64,000 bases of DNA from a bacterium (GTDB lineage Bacteria > Armatimonadota > Fimbriimonadia > Fimbriimonadales > Fimbriimonadaceae), in NCBI GenBank assembly GCA_013823945.1, contig PNMZ01000001.1, forward strand, positions 1 through 64,000. Direction: 5' to 3'. A program made the position numbers and the translations under genes. The notes below the pieces were generated by a model. The model saw only the letters and a program-made list of their open reading frames with translations, made no database searches and was not told where the DNA came from. Every line of letters begins with the position of its first letter. The stretch's first letter is position 1. Of this stretch, positions 1 to 6,779 are shown one piece after another.

Positions 1-159
1 TGCGATCCGCACTGTCTCTTCCCAGCTTCCTGTTTCCCCTGACCAAGGCAGTCTAGAAACGAATACAAACACTTCACCTACAGGCTGAAAAGCCGAAATG
101 ACGTGGCTAAGAAAAAGGCTGTCATCGTGAATACAAATCGCTGAAGGTAACTTTGGCAT
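1..159 (-). CDS. Glycosyltransferase-like protein, 5' end only
   Basis: An open minus-strand frame of 53 codons starts at an ATG at 159 and runs off the left edge. The visible N-terminus reads like the first beta strand and helix of a family 2 glycosyltransferase (MPKLPSAICIHDD, then FLSHVISAF and VGEVFVFVS), followed by a PWSGE segment seen in some bacterial GT2 proteins. There is no clear Shine-Dalgarno. The frame stays open upstream, so a TTG about 24 bases earlier is possible. Only the start is present and nothing catalytic can be checked; the assignment rests on resemblance of this short stretch. Confidence 0.45.
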   Translation of the reverse strand, partial: MPKLPSAICIHDDSLFLSHVISAFQPVGEVFVFVSRLPWSGETGSWEETVRIA

Positions 160-724
160 ACACCAGATTATTACCGCCTTCAACCCATTCTTCGTTACGG
201 TTTGCTTGAAAATAGATGGACAATCTCCCGAACAGCACTACACTCAAATTCAAAGGACGAGGAATCTAACTTTAATGACTCAAGATTTGATCACTACGAA
301 ATTTGGTAATGATGCAGATGCTCTCCATTCACTCGCTCAAATGATTAAAAGATCCTTTCACTCGGCAACCGTCGAAAGCTGGAATTTGAAAGAGTCACCA
401 GGTCAAATAGTGTCGCCCAACTTGTAGCCCAGCGACTCTCCCTAACCTGGTTTTAACCCCTCTCTTACTCGAAGTTTCTACTATCTGCTAGATTCATTCT
501 AGTGGACATTCCAACTCCTGGGCACCATTATTCTCAGAACAAAAGACCCCAAAAAATTGATACCCATCGAGAGACTCACCCTTCTTCTGACCTTGAAGTC
601 AACGGACGGACAAGCGGTTTCCGATTTACCTATTCCGACTCCTCAGCAAACGGTGAAAACAATGGTCCGATCCGAATTGAAGACTGGCGGGACGAGTACG
701 TCCAGCCAGTCTTCTAACTCTCGA
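160..724. other. Intergenic region without a supported gene
   Basis: Short open frames exist here but none has a convincing start, composition or recognisable product. The stretch holds the 5' flank of the left-edge gene, a strong hairpin at 679-714, and around 504-525 a sequence (TCCAACTCCTGGGCACC) that recurs with small changes at 4183-4200 on the far side of the duplicated PEBP genes. Confidence 0.5.
679..714 (-). terminator. Hairpin downstream of first PEBP gene
   Basis: Arms of ten bases (GAAGACTGGC / GCCAGTCTTC) and five bases (GGACG / CGTCC) are separated by one mismatch and close on a four-base loop. It begins about ten bases beyond the stop codon of the minus-strand gene ending at 725. 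There is no clear T run after it, so it may be an imperfect terminator or an mRNA-stabilising hairpin. Confidence 0.45.
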
Positions 725-1912
725 TTATTGCGTGTACTGCGCAGTGCGGCGCCCAACAATCAGCTCCAAGTTCGAGGAGTTTCGTGCGGCAGATACCGCG
801 CAACTCGCTGTGAGTTCTGGTACTCCAGCAATGGGCAGACCTCTTTGCCACACTGGACGACTGGCATGGATTAATAATGCAGGGATCTCGTAGGTGCCTA
901 TCAGTTCTGCCTTAGCCAGAACGCTGCTGTCTAAGACTTTTAGAAATTCTTCCGAGCTGAGATTCGGATCCAACACGTGAACCCGATCCATTGCGAAAAT
1001 TGTGAAAATATAGCGATGCTGTCCGCTGCCCGCGGGAGGCATAGGTCCGGAATATCCCAACTTATCGAAGCCATTGGGGCCTTGTACAGCCCCCAAAGGG
1101 TTGGAGAGTTGTTCTAAGGCTGGCACGCCGGCCAACAAATTGTTTGTCGTCGCCGGAATGTTCAAGATGATCCAGTGCACAAAAGGATTAGGATCTGGAT
1201 TTGCGGGGCTGGGTGCATCAGGATCGGTGCAGATGATCATGAATGACTTGGTCCCAGCGGGCGCACCTTTCCAAGCTAGTGGGGGCGAAGTGTTAGCGCC
1301 GACGCCCGTATGCTCTACGGGGATTCTTGTTCCGTTCTGGAAAGCCGTACTTGTAAGCGTAAACTCTTCCTTGACCGCGACACCGGTCGGGATATCCGTC
1401 TTTTCAAGCACCCACATTTGGCCCCTGACATCAGCAGCCGGTTTCATGACTAGCCTCTTTTCGGGGTCTAAGTCTTCAGTCGCTTCTAGAAAAAGATAAC
1501 TGTTTCTATCAGTCAAGCCGATGACGCTACCACCAAAATGCTTAACCTTAAATGTCTGTGTCATCCAATATTGTTGCGAAGAGAATCGTAGCATCAATTT
1601 ATTGTCCTTATAGAAATCAAGAACATGTTCCATATTGTTCCTCTCTAAGCCATTGGCCAGGCGGTAAACATCGCCAGCATCCTCCACAAACTTCCAAAGT
1701 TGACCGCGAGACTCAAGCCTCTGTGCAAGCGCTGGCCTCGACCATCCTTCAAGTACGGTGAGAAACCCATGATCCTCCGAGTCGGTCGTGCCGCTTTGCA
1801 AACGGTAATAGAACTTTGTATCAATAGCCGCTGCAGGAGTAGCCTGTGCCTGAGCAAGCACGAACAGAAGAAGCAGACTGAGAACGGAGAGGAAGAAGCG
1901 CATTTGGAGCAT
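725..1912 (-). CDS. Secreted ricin-like lectin/PEBP (YbhB-type) protein
   Basis: A 395-residue exported protein. Residues 1-24 form a signal peptide (FFLSVLSLLLLFVLAQAQA). Residues about 30-170 contain Gln-x-Trp repeats (GQLWKF, GQMWVL) typical of ricin-type beta-trefoil units. Residues about 185-350 match the PEBP/YbhB-YbcL family, with the ligand-pocket motifs TDPDAPSP and FVHWIILNIP. The ligand is unknown; PEBP proteins bind phospholipid head groups or small anions. It is a shorter paralogue of the gene at 2135-3802 and shares its upstream region, so the pair arose by tandem duplication. The C-terminal 40 residues are unlike the paralogue. A second ATG at 1903 is possible; neither start has a strong ribosome binding site. 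Confidence 0.85.
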   Translation of the reverse strand: MLQMRFFLSVLSLLLLFVLAQAQATPAAAIDTKFYYRLQSGTTDSEDHGFLTVLEGWSRPALAQRLESRGQLWKFVEDAGDVYRLANGLERNNMEHVLDFYKDNKLMLRFSSQQYWMTQTFKVKHFGGSVIGLTDRNSYLFLEATEDLDPEKRLVMKPAADVRGQMWVLEKTDIPTGVAVKEEFTLTSTAFQNGTRIPVEHTGVGANTSPPLAWKGAPAGTKSFMIICTDPDAPSPANPDPNPFVHWIILNIPATTNNLLAGVPALEQLSNPLGAVQGPNGFDKLGYSGPMPPAGSGQHRYIFTIFAMDRVHVLDPNLSSEEFLKVLDSSVLAKAELIGTYEIPALLIHASRPVWQRGLPIAGVPELTASCAVSAARNSSNLELIVGRRTAQYTQ

Positions 1913-1979
1913 GGGGAATCTTTGAAGTGGCTAAGGTGCCAAGCCGTCAGCTTCGTCGCCGCCGTAACCCCCTACCAAG

Positions 1980-2013
1980 CGCTAACTATAGCAGGAAACC
2001 GTTTCTGGAATCA
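1980..2013 (-). promoter_or_regulatory. Candidate promoter, duplicated copy 1
   Basis: On the minus strand a TATAGT -10-like hexamer (complement of 1985-1990) follows a GGTTTCCTGC segment. The same TATAGT with the same flank occurs upstream of the second PEBP gene, and about 100 bases around it are similar. That suggests the upstream region was duplicated together with the gene. No good -35 can be assigned. Confidence 0.4.
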
Positions 2014-2080
2014 TTTTTTTGACATTAAGGTTCAAAATAGAGGCAGATCCGGAGGGGATTCTTGATTCGTTCGCCTGCGA

Positions 2081-2109
2081 ATAAAAACGGGCCGCCTTCA
2101 AGGCGACCC
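2081..2109 (-). terminator. Rho-independent terminator
   Basis: On the minus strand GGGTCGCCTT pairs with AAGGCGGCCC and is followed by a T-rich run (GTTTTTAT). It lies about 25 bases past the stop codon of the PEBP gene ending at 2135, and so separates the two paralogues. Confidence 0.8.
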
Positions 2110-2134
2110 ATTGCTCTTTTTCCTGCCGCTTTCC

Positions 2135-3802
2135 CTACCTGCGTTCAGGCTGAATGAGTGTCTTGGTGCTTACGTTGCTCCAATGAGACGACCGAAGTGC
2201 CATGTTAAGATCCGTTGTGAGTGGCTCACTGGTTCTAAACATCAGGCGACCGTCTTGCATTGATGTTGCACGAACTTCGTAGGTTCCCATTAGTTCTGCT
2301 TTAGCCAGAACGCTGCTCTCCAAGATCTTGGAGAACTCTTCTATGGTCATATTAGGGTCGATGACGTGTACCCGGTCCATTGAGAAAATTGTGAAGAAGT
2401 AGCGATGCTTTCCGCTGCCCGCTGGGGGCATGGGTCCGATATATCCTGTTTCACCTGTACCGTTAAAAAGTTGGACAGCTCCGACGGGGGTGGATACTTG
2501 TTGTAGGCGAGGTATCCCGGCCAACAAATAATTTGTATCGGCCGGAATGTTCAGCATGAACCAGTGAACGAAAGGATTGGGATCTGGATTTGCCGGGCTG
2601 GGTGCATCAGGATCGGTGCAGAGGATCATGAATGACTTGGTTCCGGCGGGTGCGCCTTTCCAAGCCAGCGGCGGGGAGATACCATCTTTGCCCGTATAGG
2701 TGGCTGGGATTTCCGCACCGTTTACGAAAGCTGTGCTCGTTAGCTCGAATTCCGCCTTGACCGGGACATCAGTCTTTATCAGTATCCAAATTGTGCTCAC
2801 GCCTCTCTCAGTTTTGGTGATTCTTAGTCTCTTGACGACATCCTGGTCTTGGGTCGCTTCCAGCCTCCCACCCCCGCCATTGACCAAGATGAAGGTGTCT
2901 TCTCGTCCTGTAGCTTCAGCAATATGGAAAGGAACCCAAGCCTGTGTCCCAGTCTGCTCAGTCTTGCTGAGTACCAATCGTTCGTCGGACTTGGTAATAC
3001 TAAGAGACTGATCCTTGAGCAAGCCATTGGTCAAGCGGAAATATGGGTCTCCAATGTCCTCGATCCTCCAAAGTTGCCCTGGAGACTGCATGGACTGCGC
3101 TAGTCCCGGCTGCAACCAACCTTCGAGTACTGTCAGAAATCCATGATCATCTTTTGTAAGAAATCCATTTTCATCCCTGGCGTAGGTAGCGCTTTGCAGA
3201 CGGTAATAAAAGTTTTTATCAAGTCTCTCCGCGTCACCATAATTTGCGTTAACAGGCCCGAACATCAAAGGCGTCTCTGCCTGAACAGGTTCGACCTTGA
3301 TGTCAGTCTTGTTAAATTTCCACACTTGGCCGTCGGTTTGTCGACTTTTACCGAGTTTCGTTCCCATTTCGTCGTCCTCGATAGACTGGTCAGCTTGCCA
3401 GCGATTAGTCAGGCGAAAGCCGTTTGCATTACCAGATATCTTCCATTGTTGGGCTGTTCGATCTGCAGTTGGGCGGAGCGCCATGTAGCGGTAATCGGGG
3501 ATATCTTTGCTCTGGACGACCTCAAGTGACAAGTTGGGCTGCGAGATGTGGATCATACGGAAGAAGCCGTTTCCCAAGTCCTGAAATCTCCAAAGTGGCC
3601 TAAGTGCTTCAGACGGATTCCTCTTTGCCGGTTTGATGCCTTCTACATCCTCCCAGAGATCCAGAACCCAGTCTTCCGTGCCTGTGTCCTTCGCCTCGCT
3701 TGTCAGGCGGTAGTAAACTTTTGTATCAATATTCTGTGCGTGAACAGGCACAAAAAGAAGAAGCAGGCTGAGGACGGAGAGGAAGAGGCGCAATTGATGC
3801 AT
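2135..3802 (-). CDS. Secreted double-lectin/PEBP (YbhB-type) protein
   Basis: A 555-residue exported protein with a signal peptide at residues 1-22. Two ricin-like units follow (about 25-170 and 195-345), each with Gln-Trp repeat motifs such as QQWKI, QVWKF, QLWRI and STIWI. Then comes a PEBP/YbhB domain at about 350-510 with TDPDAPSP and FVHWFMLNIP. It is the larger paralogue of the gene at 725-1912, which has one lectin unit. The role is probably binding a glycan or lipid outside the cytoplasm; no catalytic function is implied. The start at 3802 is conserved with the paralogue. Confidence 0.85.
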   Translation of the reverse strand: MHQLRLFLSVLSLLLLFVPVHAQNIDTKVYYRLTSEAKDTGTEDWVLDLWEDVEGIKPAKRNPSEALRPLWRFQDLGNGFFRMIHISQPNLSLEVVQSKDIPDYRYMALRPTADRTAQQWKISGNANGFRLTNRWQADQSIEDDEMGTKLGKSRQTDGQVWKFNKTDIKVEPVQAETPLMFGPVNANYGDAERLDKNFYYRLQSATYARDENGFLTKDDHGFLTVLEGWLQPGLAQSMQSPGQLWRIEDIGDPYFRLTNGLLKDQSLSITKSDERLVLSKTEQTGTQAWVPFHIAEATGREDTFILVNGGGGRLEATQDQDVVKRLRITKTERGVSTIWILIKTDVPVKAEFELTSTAFVNGAEIPATYTGKDGISPPLAWKGAPAGTKSFMILCTDPDAPSPANPDPNPFVHWFMLNIPADTNYLLAGIPRLQQVSTPVGAVQLFNGTGETGYIGPMPPAGSGKHRYFFTIFSMDRVHVIDPNMTIEEFSKILESSVLAKAELMGTYEVRATSMQDGRLMFRTSEPLTTDLNMALRSSHWSNVSTKTLIQPERR

Positions 3803-3868
3803 GAGGAACCTTTGAAGTGGCTCAGGTGCCCTGCCAACAGCTTCGCCGTCGTAATGCCCCCTACCAAG

Positions 3869-3902
3869 CGCCCACTATAGCAGGAAACCGTTGCTGGTAG
3901 GA
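3869..3902 (-). promoter_or_regulatory. Candidate promoter, duplicated copy 2
   Basis: The same minus-strand TATAGT with GGTTTCCTGC upstream as found before the neighbouring paralogue (complement of 3874-3879). The conservation of this flank between the two genes is the main support. Confidence 0.4.
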
Positions 3903-3929
3903 TTTTTTGTCTCTAAAGATCGATAAGAT

Positions 3930-3957
3930 TGGCGGCCCCGGAGGGATTCGAATCCCC
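3930..3957 (-). other. tRNA 3'-end-like fragment (T arm, acceptor strand, CCA)
   Basis: The minus strand reads GGGGATTCGAATCCCTC, a T-arm-like hairpin, followed by CGGGGCC, G and CCA. This matches an acceptor 3' strand, a G73 discriminator and an encoded CCA. The expected 5' strand GGCCCCG is not found within tRNA distance, no proper anticodon arm can be folded next to it, and the 53-61 pair is A-C rather than G-C. It is therefore best read as a remnant, for example an attachment-site scar or a decayed tRNA, not a working tRNA. Confidence 0.35.
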
Positions 3958-4206
3958 GACGCCATCTTGAGGACTACAATCGTCCAGGATCAACGAACCT
4001 GAAGGTACATCAGCCCCTGAAACTCCGTGGATGTAACGCAAACAATAATCTTGAAGTAAGAATAGGAAAAAATCATCTCGAATAATTTCTTCCATGCAGC
4101 CGCACAACAATGTTCGACAACCTTGAGCTAAGCTACTTGGGGCTAGACATTTCTAACTTCCAATAAGCTCATTGGAATGGACTCCAACTCCTGAGCATCC
4201 CAATTT

Positions 4207-4821
4207 TCAAAACTGGTACCCCGCCGAAAGGCTAACGCGCTTACCCGCAACATAAATCAATCCAACCGAATAGTGTCCAAACGACCGCTGGAAAAATGGA
4301 TTGTGATCCCGACCATCAAACTGGTTCCCAACAAACCACACCCCATCCGGACTCCACTTCGCCCCATAGATGAACCGATTTCGGGCGTCCGTTTGCCGAC
4401 TGGCCCCCGCATATACGTTCAATGAACCTCGCTCAAGCCGTGGGTTCCATTCCAAAGTCGAAGAAACACCCGTCGCCCCTGATTCCTGGTTCTGAAATCC
4501 ATAGCCGATGTTCAAGCCCAAATCCCGGCCGAGGTTTGGAATCAGTCGGTACGAAAATAGCCCCCGGACAGCTTCCGAAGACGAATGAAAGCCAACTCCA
4601 ATCTGTAACCGGTCGATACCCTGGTACCACAACGCACCGCCGACCGAATTCCCGGTGATGAACCAATCCTTCCCTGCCGCAGTCGTGCTCGATGCGTACC
4701 CATTCGCCACGCAGACGGGGCAAAACACCTTGCCTTGAGATTCTTTTGAACTGTGCTCTTGTCCAAAACTGGAACCCGCAATCGCGCATAGGCCGATCAC
4801 AAATGGAAAACCAAATTTCAT
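4207..4821 (-). CDS. Outer-membrane beta-barrel-like protein of unknown function
   Basis: 204 residues from the ATG at 4821; an upstream ATG at 4839 is also in frame. A signal peptide (residues 1-20, ending SSFGQ) is followed by alternating hydrophobic and polar strands (LQIGVGFHS, LGLNIGYGF, SLNVYAGAS, YSVGLIYVAG). The C-terminus ends in a strand with terminal Phe (SLSAGYQF), which is typical of small outer-membrane barrels. A CPVC pair sits just after the signal peptide. No family is recognised. It lies downstream of the subtilase gene on the same strand but is separated from it by about 100 bases. Confidence 0.6.
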   Translation of the reverse strand: MKFGFPFVIGLCAIAGSSFGQEHSSKESQGKVFCPVCVANGYASSTTAAGKDWFITGNSVGGALWYQGIDRLQIGVGFHSSSEAVRGLFSYRLIPNLGRDLGLNIGYGFQNQESGATGVSSTLEWNPRLERGSLNVYAGASRQTDARNRFIYGAKWSPDGVWFVGNQFDGRDHNPFFQRSFGHYSVGLIYVAGKRVSLSAGYQF

Positions 4822-4927
4822 TTCATAAGTGGAAGGCATCAGAAGGTATTCGCGTTCCAAGTATTTTTCTAAAATCTTGACAAGAATTTAGAGAAAGCCT
4901 CTGACGAGGCTTCCTCTCTGCACGGCT

Positions 4928-6247
4928 CTATAATCCGTCTACCGATGAAAATACGTTTAACGTCCCCAATCCCAAATTCAAATCCGGATTGAATTTCGAC
5001 CGTCCGAGTGCACTTTGCAGGTCGCTATAAGTTGCGTCTGGCTTTCGAGAAAGCATCTTAGCCGCCATCCCCGAAACCAATGGAGCTGCGAACGAAGTTC
5101 CCCAACCTCCGGCATACCGCTGGCCAGGAAATGGCAAGTAGAGACCTTCGCCCGGAGCCGCAACCCAGGTGACATCAACGCCAGCATTACTGAACCGACT
5201 CCGAACGTTCCGAGCATCAACCGATGCCACACTCGTGACTTTCTCGTGTCGAGCAGGATAACTCAGAGGATTCGTCAAGCCATCATTCCCTGCCGAAGCA
5301 ACCAAGATGACTCCACGATCCGAAACGTCGTCAACTGTTTTCTCCATCTCTGGCGAATAAGTATAAGTATTAAGCGACAAATTAACAACTTTCGCTCCTC
5401 GTTGCTCCGCCAAATGTATTCCTTCGATCACATGGAACAGTCGGCCTTGCCCATTCTGACCAAAGGCCCGGATCGGCAGAATTCGAGCCGTCGGCGCGAC
5501 CAAATGAATTGCTCCCGCCACCATCGTCCCATGGCCGAGTCCAATCGGAATCTGACTAAATGACGAGTTAAGTCGAACACTCCTTTCCCATGCTGGTGCG
5601 TGACCGTTGGACAAATGATTAAAGTCCCGTTGCAACAGCGGAATGGTCGTTGGGTTAACAATCGCCAAGATGTTCGTCGGCAAACCAGTTAATTCAGACC
5701 CCGTCCCTCGTCGATCAATCAAGTCAATTCCAGAAACCATGACCCGGCTCAGAGATGTGTGGGTGCCGTCAACTCCCGTATCAATCACTGCAACCGTTCC
5801 CGACCCACCTCCATGAGCACCCCAAGAAGGAACCGCATTGGATTGGTACCCCGCCAATTGCTGAACAAATCCACCCGGAAGAATCGAACCGAAAAAGTTT
5901 GTCGGTCTCGTATTCTTGAAGGCCAATGTCAACGCCCTCTCTCCAGAAACCTCAGGTTGCCTAAAGCTCAAAATCGGAAGCCGGACAATTTGATCCTGCT
6001 CAATCGAAACGTCGTCATCTGTATCATCCGAAATTTGCTGAATTAACGCCGCCGGATTCCGACGCAACGGATCAATCACCGCATGAATCGGTCGATTCGC
6101 AACCGTCCGCTCCAATTTCAATTGATAGCGCACTAGGAATGAGCTCAACGGCTCACTCTCCGTATAACGCAAGATGAAACGAGACTGTGCCGAAGCAACG
6201 GAACTCACGGCAACTAGGCCGATCAAAATCAGGGACTTAACTTTCAT
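4928..6247 (-). CDS. Secreted subtilisin-like serine protease (S8)
   Basis: 439 residues from the ATG at 6247, which directly precedes a good signal peptide (MKVKSLILIGLVAVSSVASA). A region of about 100 residues follows that could be an inhibitor-type propeptide. The catalytic triad is intact: Asp156 in AVIDTGVD, His239 in GLGHGTMVAG and Ser385 in GWGTSFAAP. The oxyanion Asn321 is in ASAGNDG. The start overlaps the end of the upstream 177-residue gene by 11 bases, so translation is probably coupled. It is the last gene of the sigma-CHAT operon and the only one predicted to leave the cytoplasm, so it may be the effector. Confidence 0.9.
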   Translation of the reverse strand: MKVKSLILIGLVAVSSVASAQSRFILRYTESEPLSSFLVRYQLKLERTVANRPIHAVIDPLRRNPAALIQQISDDTDDDVSIEQDQIVRLPILSFRQPEVSGERALTLAFKNTRPTNFFGSILPGGFVQQLAGYQSNAVPSWGAHGGGSGTVAVIDTGVDGTHTSLSRVMVSGIDLIDRRGTGSELTGLPTNILAIVNPTTIPLLQRDFNHLSNGHAPAWERSVRLNSSFSQIPIGLGHGTMVAGAIHLVAPTARILPIRAFGQNGQGRLFHVIEGIHLAEQRGAKVVNLSLNTYTYSPEMEKTVDDVSDRGVILVASAGNDGLTNPLSYPARHEKVTSVASVDARNVRSRFSNAGVDVTWVAAPGEGLYLPFPGQRYAGGWGTSFAAPLVSGMAAKMLSRKPDATYSDLQSALGRSKFNPDLNLGLGTLNVFSSVDGL

Positions 6248-6770
6248 TGGGAATCTCCACTCGGAAAATCTGATTGGATTGCAAAACATGAAATTGCAAT
6301 GTACGCGTTTGATCCAAATGCATGCTGAACTGACCATCTTCATCGCAAGAAGTGAGCCATTCCAACTCCGTGCCTACTCGAACATCGACTGGCTCATTGG
6401 TTTCAAAAACCCCGGCAACAAATACTTTGTCCGCTTGGGCATCAAACTCAGTCCGAACATCCAAAACCGCACGATCAAATTCAAATCGGAACGAATCAAC
6501 TTTGGAAGCGGCCGAACGCAACCCCGTCGGGCCAGCTGGAGAAGGAACAAGTTTGCCAAAGAGCAATGGAATCGTCCGATCTTGACCAACCAAGAGTGCT
6601 TTTGCTCTTAATTTCCAAAGTTCTGGAGCTTCTTCTCGCCCGGCATCGTGTACGGCTCGCATTTGGCTCACCTTCGACATTGCATCCGGGTCAGCTTCAA
6701 CCGCCAACACAATATCCGGCGCAGCAATCCCTCGTGCATAGTCAACAATCTGTTCCCAGGTCGGTTTCAT
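6237..6770 (-). CDS. Regulator-like protein of a CHAT/sigma operon
   Basis: 177 residues, family not recognised. Residues 1-60 are helical and begin WEQIVDYARG, with a later MRAVHDAG. This spacing recalls the N-terminal helices of anti-sigma factors but lacks the zinc-binding His and Cys residues. Residues about 90-177 look like one beta-sandwich unit (VFVAGVFETNEPVDV then TSCDEDGQFSMHL), similar to carboxypeptidase-regulatory-like domains. It sits nine bases after the CHAT gene and overlaps the protease gene. An anti-sigma role, or a role as the substrate cut by the CHAT protease, is inference from position. Confidence 0.65.
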   Translation of the reverse strand: MKPTWEQIVDYARGIAAPDIVLAVEADPDAMSKVSQMRAVHDAGREEAPELWKLRAKALLVGQDRTIPLLFGKLVPSPAGPTGLRSAASKVDSFRFEFDRAVLDVRTEFDAQADKVFVAGVFETNEPVDVRVGTELEWLTSCDEDGQFSMHLDQTRTLQFHVLQSNQIFRVEIPNES

Positions 6771-6779
6771 TAGTCTCTC

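Larger units (their letters stand above)
3803..4206. other. Intergenic region
   Basis: No gene is supported here. The stretch contains the promoter-like duplicated flank near 3874, a tRNA 3'-end-like fragment at 3930-3957, and at 4183-4200 a near copy of the sequence at 508-525 on the other side of the PEBP pair. A 65-residue minus-strand frame overlapping the tRNA-like piece has no protein-like character. Confidence 0.5.

Noticed and set aside
206-427. 73-residue plus-strand frame
   Set aside because: TTG start without ribosome binding site, no protein-like pattern; treated as intergenic.
502-874. Two overlapping plus-strand frames of 71 and 105 codons
   Set aside because: They run through a terminator-like hairpin and into the antisense of the PEBP gene; no recognisable product.
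3913-4110. 65-residue minus-strand frame over the tRNA-like fragment
   Set aside because: Composition is not protein-like and it overlaps the T-arm/acceptor sequence.
3930-4300. tmRNA with its 3' end at 3930
   Set aside because: The matching 5' acceptor strand is not found at tmRNA distance, no tag reading frame is visible, and the space runs into the gene at 4207.
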